DNA from: Coriolopsis trogii
Lineage: Eukaryota > Basidiomycota > Agaricomycetes > Polyporales > Polyporaceae
Assembly (NCBI GenBank): GCA_020543525.1
Contig: JAHYIO010000003.1
Span: 2,356,001-2,420,000 of the forward strand
Direction: 5' to 3'
DNA length: 64,000 nt
The notes under the pieces are model-generated. The model was not told the DNA's origin and did not search any database. It was given only the letters and a program-made list of their open reading frames with translations. The position numbers and the translations under genes were made by a program. Of this stretch, positions 11,288 to 22,568 are shown in pieces. Position 1 is the first letter of the stretch; each line of letters begins with the position of its first letter.

Positions 11288-12235
11288 CTACTTCGCCTTG
11301 TCGTAATCCTGACTCTTGAACGAGAGAAGCTGCTTGGAGAGCTCCTTCCATCGTTCTTCCACAACAGGCATCTTGGAGAGTGCAGTGGGTGACAAGTATC
11401 CCCTATTCTTCCAGGAAGTGTACCAGACTGACATGGATGTTGAGCAAAAGCATGATGGAAACAAACATAGTGGAACATACGGATATCAGTCTTCCTTGTG
11501 GGCGTAGCCTCCGTCCTGTCAGTCCTGCCCTTGACACAATCCCGTAGAGCAAGGTCGTTGTAGTATTTGCAGAAAACGGATCCGCCAGTCTTCTCCACCG
11601 CACGGATCGCACTCTTTGAAGCACGCGAAGGGGTGATGTGGATTGGTGTCTTCAAATGTTCCGCACCCTAACGAGACCAGTTTGTGCGTGCAACAGTCGA
11701 AGATGCTTGCGGACTTACATTGCCAAGAAGCTTAATACCATCATGCACATTGTGTATGCAACCACTCAACAGCAACTCCCGTGCAGTAATAGGTTGCTCG
11801 GGTGATGAAGTTATACGGCCTTGATCTATCCAATGCTGGAGACGGTCCAAGTTTATAGGCGCATACGTCTTTGCATTTCTTTTGCGAAACAGGGTGAGGG
11901 GGAAAATTGGAAGACATGGACTTATGCACTCACTGATTGACGAAGCCCCTCTTCGGGAAGAGTTTGACAATTGGTGTTTGTCCTCCCTCAAATCCAGCCT
12001 TTGGCTTGCCGTTGCCCGAGCGAGCTTTCTGACCTTTGTGACCCCGCCCAGACGTCTTGCCAAGGCCCGAACTCCGACCGCGACCGAGACGTTTTTGCTG
12101 TAACGCACCAGTTCAGGATGGGAATGGGGAAACATCAGCCAGTCATACCGTTGACGTCGAGCCAGGCGCAGGAGAGAGATTGAAGAGGTTGACGCGACCA
12201 GGTGTCGCCTTGAAGCGGGCAGCCACGCCAGACAT
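11288..12235 (-). CDS. Mitochondrial ribosomal protein uL15m (MRPL10/MRPL15)
   Basis: Large-subunit mitochondrial ribosomal protein of the bacterial L15 family. Predicted exons are 12149-12235, 11934-12097, 11719-11878, 11481-11667 and 11288-11427, giving 245 aa. After a short leader comes the highly basic glycine-rich L15 signature [20 protein letters not shown], then [17 protein letters not shown]. The mitochondrial extension follows with [37 protein letters not shown] and [20 protein letters not shown]. The C-terminal fungal tail ends near QDYDKAK. The ATG at 12235 was chosen because it starts the conserved frame directly before a GTATGA donor. It is divergent from the phosphoesterase gene at 12484 across about 250 bp. 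Identification is strong; only the exact acceptor at 11878 is open to small shifts. Confidence 0.93.
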
Positions 12236-12483
12236 GATGGCGCGGTCGATACCTCAAGCACAAGCTGAGGTCGCTGAGGACTGTCTTGGGGTCGTCGAGG
12301 TCGGCGTGGAGAGTAAAGACGCGCTGCCTGATTTGGACCGAAACGGCTCGGTCGGTAGACGCTCGCTGTTCCGCCAGACGCGCGCCGCCGGCGGGCCTGT
12401 CTCCCGATCCATCGCTCAGCCCCTGCAAGTGAATATATCTCATCCTCCTCTATCTGACCACCATCTCAGGCGGGAAAGCTACA

Positions 12484-15372
12484 ATGACGACCCTGAATCT
12501 TCTGCACTTCAACGATGTCTACCGTGTGCAACCATTCAAACTCAACCCAAAGTCGCCGGAGACCATAGACGTCACCCAGTGGGCTGCTATGTTGGACGAT
12601 GTCAGGGATCAGTGGCCTGAGCGGCCGGATGGCAAACGAGACGGGCTCGTACTCTTCTCTGGTGATGTTTTTAGTCCGTCTGTCGAAAGCTCTGTTACAA
12701 GAGGAAGCCATATGGTGCCCGTCATGAACGCCATCGCCCCAGATGTCTCCCTTACAGGTGAGCACCTTCGCATACACCCTATGCGTCGGTCACTGACTTG
12801 TGTGTGGCTAAGGCAACCATGACTTTGACTTTGGTAGGGACTTGCTCCTTTTGCTATCGAACTGTGGTGACGATTGCAGACACTAGGTTACCCCCACCTT
12901 TCCAAGCTTATTCAAGACACAAGCTTCGTCCGTACTTGTTCCGCTCAGTCTCAGGGAGATACTTACATTCTCTTGTAGCCTTGGATTTTGAGCAACATAA
13001 TAGACACCGAAACTTCCCGCGTTCCAGAACACTTGAATGAGTTCTGTGTTTTCGAGCGCTCGGGTGTTCGCATCGGCGTGATTGGCTTGGTAGAGAAGTA
13101 AGTTGTCACTACGGTCGGTATGATGCGCGTCTGAGCTGTACATGCTGCTAGAGAGTGGATTGCTACCGTGTCCACATGGCCTTCGAATTTCCAGTACAAA
13201 GACATGGCAGAGGTCGCCAAAGAACTTTCGAAACGATTGCGCGACCCTCAAGGCGAACATAAATGCGACTTGATCATTGCCTTGACGCATGCAAGGTCAG
13301 CTTACACGTGAGCTCATTCTGTCTGCATTGACCAAGAATATTACAGAGTGCCGAACGTAAGTGGGGAACGAGATGAACTTGCGAAGGTCTCAATGCATTT
13401 CTTCGCCATATAGGACGTCGCACTTGCGAAAAGCATCAATGCTCTCTCACCTTCTGCACAAGAAACGAAGCCTATCAATGATCTTCATGGCGCGGACCTC
13501 ATTTTCGGCGGCCATGACCATCTGTATTACATCTCCAAGGGTGTAACATCCTGGGAGGGATATGATCTTAGTCAGGAAGTGTTAGGTGCCGAGCAAGACA
13601 AGGGCGATGTCCTTGTCATTAAGAGCGGGACAGATTTTCGAGATCTCAGTGAGATCACGTTAGAACTGGCCGATACACCCGATGGCAGCGTCCGAAGGAA
13701 AGTCATACGCACAATCAGAGGTGTGTATTGCGCCCGAAGCCGTGAATGTCTTGCATATGGATGACATTCCCTCACATAGGAAAGCACTACGAGACGAAAC
13801 CTGGATCGAAGAAGAGCGAAAGGATATCCAAGATGCTAGAAGATCTTCTCTCGTCGGTATCATCTGCACTGAAAGCCCCGGTCTGCAAGACAGCAGTGGA
13901 ACTTGACCTGCGTTCATCATTGATTCGTGTACAGGAGGTACGCATGGCGTATTGCCTGTGCCTGAAACGATGATGACGAATACGATATTCGGGTAGACGG
14001 CAGCAGCCAACTGGTTCGCAGATGTTCTACGGCATGCATACGACGATGCCTTGTGTCTTCAGACAGGCGGTGGATCAGACGGGGTCTTCATATGCGCAGG
14101 CACTTTGCGAGGAGATTCCGTCTATGGACCTGGTAAGCTGATCCCACCGGTCATGGTTTGCGAATCGTAACAAGGCTCCTACAAGGGGTCGTCACGCTCG
14201 GCGATATCCTTGAGATCCTGCCATTCGAAGATCCCATCGTTGTCCTCGAGCTAGACGGCGAGACCATCTGGGCGGCGCTCGAAGCGTCTCTGGAGACATG
14301 GCCCGCACAAGAAGGGTCAGTTCAGCGTGTTTGCCACAGCCTATATCCAGTGCTGATAGTCTCACTTTGCCTCCAGCCGATTTCCAGTTATATCTGGTTT
14401 CCGCGTATCCTGGGACTCTCGCAAGCCCCCCGGCCAACGCGTCCTAGGTGTTTGGCTTCTGCAAGAACCGTCAGGCGGCAGTACGACCACATCCGGAACG
14501 ACGACCCCTACGCAGAGCGGTGCATCCTCTTCTTTGAATATGCGAACGGGCTCCGCTTCGTCGTCGATGTCAAGCCTCCTACAGTCGACCATGAACACCG
14601 TGGGCCAGCCAGCCGCCGCACTTGTCGATGGAGAGCCCATCAAGCGTGTGAAGGGCGGCAGGATGTACAAGATCGTTACTAGGGAATACATGGCACAGGG
14701 TCATGACGGCTTCCTGCCACTCAAGGGCAACAAATACCTCGTCGACGACGAAAGCGGGCAGCTCATGAGTGCCATTGTGCGCAAATATCTGCTTGGTAAG
14801 TAACACGCATCGCATCTTCTGTTCGCCCAGCGCTCATTCAGCAACCAGGCTGTCGGTTCGTCAACCGCCTCTCCCGCCTCGCGACGACTCAGCATGTCAC
14901 ACTGCTCGACCCCGAAACCACCGCTCTTGTCTCACGGGAGAAGGCCCGTCAGTCGCACGCGTCCCGTCGCTCCCGCTCCAAGTCCAAAGACAGACTTTCC
15001 GCCGCACGTTCCAAGAGCCCGCTTTCGGCCGCGCGATCCAAGAGCCCGTCCGGATCCGGAGTCTCGTCCCCACGTTCCATGAGCCCCGGAAGGGCGATCG
15101 GCGACATGTGGAGGCGCGTCGCGGGAATGGCGCTCCGTTGGTCGCGCGGGCACTACAGGGACAACCTGCGCGTCACCGGGCGGGAGCACATGAGCGATGT
15201 CGACTGCTTTGACGGTGCGGGGATGCGGAAGGGCAAGTTTGAGAGGCCGCAAGTCAACGTGGAGGACGAGAAATTGACAGAGGGGAACGCGGAGTTGAAC
15301 GGGGCCGAAGAGGATTTGGCTGTGATCAACCCCATTGTAGATGGACGATTGAGAGATGAGGGAAGGAAGTGA
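12484..15372 (+). CDS. 5'-nucleotidase family metallophosphoesterase
   Basis: Cytosolic-looking UshA/5'-nucleotidase family protein with an N-terminal calcineurin-like phosphoesterase domain and a C-terminal 5'-nucleotidase domain. Predicted exons are 12484-12757, 12813-12833, 12887-12927, 12979-13097, 13152-13295, 13347-13356, 13414-13720, 13780-13937, 13997-14132, 14186-14315, 14377-14795 and 14849-15372, giving 760 aa. Metal-binding motifs appear in order: HFNDVYRV (7-14), SGDVFSPS (about 59), GNHDFDFG (about 92), ALTHARVPND and GGHDHLYY. The C domain shows VTLGDILEILPFEDPIV and GDSVYGPG. The tail is Ser/Arg-Lys-Ser-Pro rich and probably flexible. There is no signal peptide, unlike secreted relatives. 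Exon 6 is only 10 nt and supplies the R-VPN of the THARVPND motif. The exon 3 donor (GTCCGT) is weak. The substrate is unknown. Confidence 0.9.
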
Positions 15373-15608
15373 GTTCCTTGAAATCCTGATGATAAACACC
15401 ATGTAGCGTAAAAGTGGAATTCCTCAACATCGATGTACGAGACTAAAAGGAAAATCGTCTGCTGGTGTATTATAGCAAATCGAGATTCTGTTCGTCTCCC
15501 ATAACATATTGCATAACGCTACAACATCAATGTCTAAGGGGTGTTGCCCTTTTTGTTAAGACAGGGAGACTTTGCAGACGGGGGATTTCATAGTCTTATC
15601 GACCGCTC

Positions 15609-17500
15609 TTAGGAATCTGCTACCTTGGGATAGAACGTGTAATGTCCAAATCCTTGTTTCTCCCGATATGGTGGGTCCCGTTCGTGCTGATCAAGGCAGT
15701 CTGTCAGAGGAGATGCGACGATGTCTACGTAGACTCACGGTTACTGTGAACCCCATAGGATTCATGGTCACTATCGTCGGCTTGTGACCCTTAGGGAACG
15801 ACACGCGCGGTCCCAAGTACGCTACGTGAGGAATCGTCCCGCGCAGCTTGCGGAATCGGAAGCTGTCGAGGCTCCCGTATGGCTCCAGACCCTGACGTCG
15901 TCCGCTAGCGCTCCTGCGCACGGCCCAAGGGTTGGTATCGATGATGACAACGTGGGCCGAGTCCCGCCCCCACTTGTCCTGTACGAGCATGGGGAATCGC
16001 GTCCCATGTGGAGCGAAGAAAGTGCGGGGGACGATCCCTAAGGAAGACATGTTCAAGAGCAGGGCGCCCTCCGGGCCCCATTCGTGCCAGAAGAGTTGCA
16101 CGGTGGACAAGGGATCCGTGACACGCGCGACTTCGTTGAGGAACGTCGCCCCCGGTACGAGCAGGGTGGCTGAAGAGAGATCCAATGCGTATATCTTGAA
16201 GTGAACAGGTATCAACGCCAGAGAAGAGTCGGGCATGAAGGGAGCCGGGGAGGAGGATGTGTGGATGCGCGACCGGTCGTCGTGAAAGAGGCTGCAGCGG
16301 AATGCGCCTAGGGGGAGCTCTAAGATGAGGATGGGATCCACGGTGAGTCTAGGGAGCTCTTCAGATTGAGATTGATTCTTGTCCCGGAATCGGTAGATCT
16401 CTAATTCCTCTTGACGGCTCGAAGTCACGATTACGTGGTATTCGTCTAGGAAGGTGTATGAGACTTGAGGCCGGAAAGTGTGTTGCTAGACGCATAGAAC
16501 CGGGATCAATGTACAGCAGAGACTTCAACCCCAAACAGATGGTATTACCCAAATCAAGCAGCCGGCTTGCCAGTCCCATATTTGCACAAGTCTACTCGAG
16601 GTCCCAAGGGGGCAGGTCTGCCAGATAAAATACCGGCGATATATCCGGACAAGCGATAGTTGCAAGCTAGATGGGGGTGTTTGGATAATCGACTGCGTCG
16701 CCGCCGGATGTGCTTTCCCCGTCGCGAGAGACAACAGATGGACATTTAGAACTTGGCTAAGCCACGATTTTGTCAGTGCGATTATACCAAATGAGTGGGA
16801 AAATAGGCACTTACGAGTCTCCTGGGATGCCTCCCCAAGCGAGGAAGAGATCCTGAGACACGTCCACTGCCACGATATTGCAAGATTCTCCTCGAATGTC
16901 GAGCGTCGCTGTCTGTGGCGAGGTAGAAGATGTCGGATCCGGAGCGGCGACTTCAATAGCGGTATGGTCGCTGCCACGTGAGGCGTAGAGGATGGTACCC
17001 TCAGACACAATCACCTGGACGGGCAAGTTGATCTTCGGCCACGATTTCGACGCGCAAACCAGCGGGACACTGCGGGAGCGTATCCGGTACTCTCTGAGTT
17101 TTTCCAGTCGGTCGGAGAGCGCAACGTCGCTCGGCGGTCCGTCGACCATTCCGGTGATGTCTAGCTCCATCTGGTACTGCAACCGCACATCGTGTTGCAG
17201 CACGTAGCGTAGAAGACGGCAAACCTGTAAACAAGCAAATGAGCGAACTTCTAGCGGGTACCATAGCAAAAGATGGGACAGATAATGTGACCGCCGTACC
17301 TGCATGCATGTTAGAAGATCGTCTGTGCCGAGGAAGGCGAAGATGAGAAGTAGGACGTCTCCGGGAAGAGAGTAAATCATAGTCGTTTGTTCGACACGAG
17401 ACTCGTCTCTGGTGACCCCGACCTCCGAGGTCCCAAATCCGAGCCGTGTGGAGAACTGTTGGGCCAGTTGGAACAATTGAGACGTGCCGACGACAGACAT
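15609..17500 (-). CDS. F-box protein, basidiomycete type
   Basis: Likely substrate adaptor of an SCF ubiquitin ligase. Predicted exons are 17300-17500, 16815-17224, 16549-16756, 15739-16485 and 15609-15686, giving 547 aa. The F-box spans about residues 42-85, with LPGDVLLLIFAFLGTDDLL followed by CMQVCRLLRYV. The remainder resembles the beta-propeller-like C-terminus seen in many expanded agaricomycete F-box proteins, with phrases such as VDVSQDLFLAWGG, VLNVHLLSLATGKAHP, VQIWDWQAG, YTFLDEYHVIVTSS and YRFRDK. The last exon depends on a GTGAGT donor at 15738 and gives the ending FYPKVADS; without it translation would run on to a stop near 15691. It converges on the phosphoesterase gene. The target is unknown, and such genes are often lineage-specific. 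Confidence 0.82.
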
Positions 17501-18362
17501 GTTCTCTGGCTTCGGACCTGCGTCTCTACCGAGATTCGAGTTATGCGGTGACGTGCTGGAGGTCAGGGAACTTGCCTGAGGGTCGCGAGTTTTTATGGGG
17601 TTGCTGGCGTCACGGACACGATGTCAATCAGTCAACGTGCAGGCTGTGCGCAGCGCACCACGTCACCGATATTGGACTGCGGCGATACGTTGAGCGGTGA
17701 GAATTAACGTACGCCCGACTGACAGGACCAAGACAGGACGTCGACTGAAGATAGCACCGACACATGTACGCAGCCTTACAATTGAGAACGCGTCTGATCA
17801 AGCCTCGGAGCGAGACAGGTTAGAAGTTGTCGGCTAGAGTCAAGGCATGCATTCGAAGCAGCGCGGATGAAACATGCGATATCAAAAACCCTCGACTCGG
17901 ATAAAAACTGACGTGTAGTACTGCGCACAGGCGTACTGCGTTGAAATTTGAGGATGCTCGTTCAGTACTGTGCTTTCCGTCACTATCGGGAACGCACAAT
18001 GCACACATGAAGTCGATGTCGCCCGTACAAGTAACGTACAAATGCACAGGATGCAGTTGTAGCAGCCCAAAGAGTATAAGGATAACACTAGCTGTGTGAG
18101 TGGTCGGTCAATTGATGGTCAGCCAACCTGAAGTATACGGCGCATTCATGATTTGTGGCTACGCTCCACTAACAGGGGGGAACGTTGCAGATGAGCTCGT
18201 GCAGGCGGAAATGTTCAAGTCGAGGCAAGTATGAAGGCAGGGATTGTGGTTCTAATACAGCAAGGGATATCCATTACGTAAGGCAAGCTCTGACAAACGG
18301 GGTGAAGGTGGTACACGTAGTCCGGAATAAATACGAGACACGCGAGCAAACATATAAGTTCG
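17501..18362. other. Intergenic region between F-box gene and CDC50
   Basis: These 862 bp separate two minus-strand genes and contain the F-box promoter and the CDC50 3' region. Only short frames without motifs are present. Confidence 0.5.
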
Positions 18363-19857
18363 TCACCGGTTGAACGAAAGCAAAGACATGTCGCCGAGTT
18401 TCCTGTCACCAGCATCGTCAGACGCTGCACCAACATTGGAAACAGAGAAATAGACAGACCTTGGCTTGACGAGATGTCGGATGGTGCCAAGAATGCCGAG
18501 GAGGACGAGAAGTCCTGCGGCTGCGACATAAGCCCATCCCAAGAATGGGTTCTTCCCTCCCATCCACGATACCGTCGAAATCACGATCGACTTCGTACCC
18601 TTGAATGGACGTACGGGGTAGTCTGTGTAATCGGTCAATAGGAGGCGCAGCGAGGGCATGAATCAATGGACGCACTGAGGTCTATCGTGATCTCGTAGCG
18701 TCCTTTGGTGAGCTTAGTGTTGTCGTTGCGTCCCCACAACTTTGTGAATGTCGGCAGACCTGCGGTCCGCATCCAGTTCTGGAAATGCTCGTCCGCAGCC
18801 AAGTCCGGAGGGGGTGTGCTGTTCGTGTAGCCATTGGGGAAACGCAACGCCCAGTTGGGTGGCGGCGTAATCGTATTTAGGTCATAGGTGATCTTGCTGG
18901 CGTATTTCTTCGACTCTCCTGGCCATGCAATACCTTTCTCGGACCATTGGTAGGTTGTTGACGTGTCCGTAGTCAAGGTAAGGTTGGAGAAGGTATCTGC
19001 GGAGAAGACACCATTTTGTCAACCTCCGGGGTAACAAAATGAGATAACAGAGGTTAATGTGTACTCACCATTGAACACCGAGTTCGCTATCAAACCACAC
19101 GGATAGACCGCCTTATCGTTGAGTACAGCGAGTGGCTTGCAGTCTCCATTCTTCAGACTGTCCTTGCTCACGAAATCGCCTCGGAGCTGGTCCTGGTCCA
19201 GACTTTTCACGTACCGCCGGTGGTTCTGATAGAAGTTGGTGAGCTTGTAGTAGAGCAGGACGGTGGGCTCGAGATCCGCTGGGATGTCGAACTGCAAAAC
19301 ACATTGTTGGGCGTTTGCGGCCGCGACACCGTCGGTGCCAGTGCGATTGAGGAAGGCCCACTGAGGGGTGGAAACGGGGGCTTTGGATTCGGAAGAACGG
19401 AGTTTGTAGTTGAATTTGGACGACGGCATGTCTGTGAACTTTGGCGGTGAACTTGTCTGTGCGTCAAGAAGCTCGCATTCGGTGTAGTCAAGGTCGATCT
19501 CCGAAACCTAAGTATACGTTGAACGACGAGCGTCATGAGGGGTTTGTTGCACATGGAACATAGGATAGACATACAAGACTGCTGCCCCAAATGAGGAGCG
19601 CACCGATGGGTGCAAAGAGGATGCCGAAGATGAACAGTGTCGGTAGCACCGTCCGGGGAGTAAGAATCGGCTGCCATGCCTTCAGTCGCTGCTGCTTGAA
19701 AGCAGTATCTAAAACGAAGTAAGACATCCGGTCAGGAGGTCTCCCATTCCATGCGTTACAGGGATTGAAACTCACTTGCGGGTCTCCGCCAGCTGCCCTT
19801 CTCCTTCTTGGGCCCGTCCCCGTCGTCACCGTTCTTCTTGCGGTTGAAAATCGCCAT
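18363..19857 (-). CDS. CDC50/LEM3-family P4-ATPase flippase subunit
   Basis: Non-catalytic subunit that escorts P4-ATPase phospholipid flippases from the ER and is needed for their activity. Predicted exons are 19776-19857, 19575-19708, 19069-19507, 18676-18996, 18460-18622 and 18363-18402, giving 392 aa. A short cytosolic basic N-terminus ends in [20 protein letters not shown]. The first membrane helix is around [21 protein letters not shown] long lumenal domain carries paired cysteines ([33 protein letters not shown]) and glycosylation sequons. The family phrase [17 protein letters not shown] precedes the second helix [19 protein letters not shown]. The ending [13 protein letters not shown] assumes a small in-frame intron at 18403-18459. 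The family call is strong; which flippase it serves cannot be read here. Confidence 0.93.
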
Positions 19858-20435
19858 GCACGCTCAATACAGTATACAGAGACAAGGAAACCAGTTCAGC
19901 GGCAATAAAGACGAAGGAGAGACCGACTAGAGAGGAAGCAGGGAAGGAGGACAGTCAGAGGATGTGGAAGAAGGTGAGTGCGATGTCGGCCGGCGGTGCG
20001 ACCACTGCCAGACTACGAGCGCCCGTCTCAGCATCCGCAGGGCCGTGGCGCTTATTCACGTCAGCACGCTTGTCCAGTTACTCCTCGGGCCTTGGCGTCT
20101 CTCTCGTAACTGATAATGGCACGATGCGGCAGCGGTCTTCTCGCGAATACATCCAATAGAGGGAAGGAGCACCGAGAGCAATGTGATATGTATGAGGAAG
20201 CACGAATGAAGAGTGGTACACTAGATGCAAGGACAGATGCAGTTACGAACGTAGCCTTAGGATCCGTGAAATATATACACTTCTCCAACGATCGCTACCT
20301 TTTGCGATGGATGACAGCGAGATCTCTGAAGTCTCGTCAGACAATAGTGGAAGCTGTTTCTTCCGATTTAGCTAGCCGCCCGTCGAACGGCAACTCAAGT
20401 TCGAAGTCAGCCGAATCCGTTCGACTACGAAACGG
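19858..20435. other. Intergenic region between CDC50 and the seven-helix protein gene
   Basis: These 578 bp hold the CDC50 promoter and the 3' end of the next minus-strand gene. I see no further gene. Confidence 0.5.
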
Positions 20436-22075
20436 TCATATCAGCAGGTAATCCCCAATTCTAGAAGCCATCGTGACGTACGACTCGAACGCGATACTGC
20501 TCAGGTAGTCGACGGAAAGGCGAGTGTCGTGCGTTGTGCCGCCAACTCCGCCCATCGTGATGTCGCGCGTTTGCGTCATGGTCGCAGCCGTCGGGCTGTC
20601 GGTCATATCGGGCATGAGAGAACGATTGGCATGCATAGCGCATAGCAGAAGGCTACTCACGGTTTGTCAACCTCATCTGGGGTCAACGAGAGAACCGCTG
20701 CGGAAGACATTATGACGCTATACGCGGGCCGTCGTCAAGATCTGAACCCCTTGGATATAGGCTGCTCATACTACTCACCTAAATGTTGTCGCTATTCAAA
20801 AAAAGGCAAACCAAAGTGTCAATTAGTGAATTTGCTATGAATTGTGTCACTACATACCTGGTATTGAGGGTAGAACGTTCAGGATCGCTTCGTAGCGGAT
20901 GAGACTCATGGAGCACCACTTGACCAGCGAGTAGGGATATTCTCACCGTTCAGATTCAATGCAGGAAAAACCTGCTTTCTCATCAGCATCAGCACTTCTT
21001 AAGACCATCGACGCGAACGTACCACGGCTGGGACGGTAGCGATGAACGTTCCTACACAATACCAAAGGCACTGTTCTGACAACGCCTCTCCGATGGCGCT
21101 TCTCAACGCTGATTTCTTCCACAGCCCGCATACGGTCAGGAGAAGAATCACAAGATCCGCTACCATGGCTTGTGATGAAGATGGTGAGCTTGTTGAACCA
21201 TAGAGATTATGTCATCATACGCACTATACAGGTAGAATGCAAACATCACCACAGAACTCGACCTCACGAGGATACATGTATGCGCTCTGGCGTCCCAGGC
21301 GAAGACTGCACTGTCAATTGACTCTGAATACTGGTAGTATTAGTGGTGCAAGGGTCCAGGCAGTTAAACAGATGATGCGAGACACCCACGGAGACAGACT
21401 AGGGCTGCGTGACCGACACAGCCAAAAGACAAGGCCCATACGACCCATTGATTCATGTCCTTCCAGATGATGTACCTGCAACGAAGTACTAAGTAAACAC
21501 CGTGTTATAATGTAGCATGCACATACGTTCTTATACCCAGATTTAGCGTAGAACAGAAGGAAGCCACACTTCCGAGCAAGCCAAGCAATTTGTATGTGGC
21601 TGAATAGCGCATAGTTTGAATCTGGTAGCATAGTAGGAACGCTCAATGCGAGACTCACCTTGGCAGGCAACTTCGAGGTGGAAGCGTCTCTGAATAACGC
21701 TATGACTCATGCTCAGCGGTGATTGCATAGAGTGCACGCGAAGTAGAACGCACTAGACAAGCAAAACAACCAAGAGCGAGTATCGGCCGAGAAGGTAGGG
21801 AATCTGGCATTCCCTATCAAAACAGGATACAACGATACTATCAAGAGACCCACCAGAACGGCGTTGAAGCGACGTCTTCGTGTAACGAGAGACCACTCAA
21901 TGTCCATACGAGTGATGACATGGTTACTGTCTTGGCCAGCGCCGGATGAGTAAACGCAGACATTCATGCCTCAATCAAAAGAGACTCACCCGAGGAAACC
22001 CAGCAGGAAGATGACAGCCTGGTCCGACAGAAACCCGCAATATCGAATCACTGAAGGAGCTTGCCAGTCGATCAT
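20436..22075 (-). CDS. Multi-pass membrane protein of the basidiomycete DUF6533-like type
   Basis: Predicted seven-helix-like integral membrane protein of 312 aa in 13 exons: 21990-22075, 21854-21926, 21754-21803, 21659-21699, 21527-21599, 21390-21475, 21225-21323, 21023-21168, 20947-20971, 20858-20887, 20779-20791, 20661-20717 and 20436-20595. The start ATG at 22075 follows an in-frame TAA. Hydrophobic segments recur, for example SDQAVIFLLGFLG, YLLGRYSLLVVLLVYV, LLGLLGSVASFCSTLNLGIR, WVVWALSFGCVGHAALVCL, SSVVMFAFYLYTMVADLVILLL and WYCVGTFIATVPAVVFPALNLN. The pattern of LRT-W-like and LNLN...N motifs recalls the large DUF6533 families of agaricomycetes, whose function is unknown. The tail after about 255 is hydrophilic. 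The first core residues are shorter than usual. The exon chain was built by frame and splice logic, so small junction errors are possible. Confidence 0.68.
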
Positions 22076-22568
22076 ACGAAAAGCAGTCCGTTAGCTCGTC
22101 GGTGCCTCAGGCTTGTATGAATGGCGACGAAGCCTGCAGGGTGACCAGTAGCATGCGGCGGACGTGGGCGAGTTCAGAAGAGGCACGCGTCAGCTACAGC
22201 GGACGGGCAGCATAACGTTACTCACTACAAGGCTGAGCGAGGACATGAGTAGTCTTCCACAGGCTGTCTAGGCCCGTTACTTATGAGAACATGGATAGGC
22301 GTCGCTTCCTGATGTGGTCACGGTTGGCAGCGGTTGGCCCGTCAATCAGAACGCTTGCTTGCCGGGACACCAATCTCAGATCTCCCTGTCCGGATATGGG
22401 CCATGGAGCGCCCGTGCCCCACAACAACCTCGAGTCGGGCGCTGTGACTGCGTCGGCGGGCCACAGTCGCCGTTACGGTACCGGGACTGGCACTCTAAAG
22501 TCTAACAGCTTCACTCGTATTCTGGCTATCTGGCTTTAGGGACCGCTCGCATCTTCTCTGCCTCTACC
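22076..22568. promoter_or_regulatory. Divergent promoter, membrane protein / sugar transporter
   Basis: This 493-bp interval lies between two divergent start codons. No TATA box or gene stands out. Confidence 0.4.
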
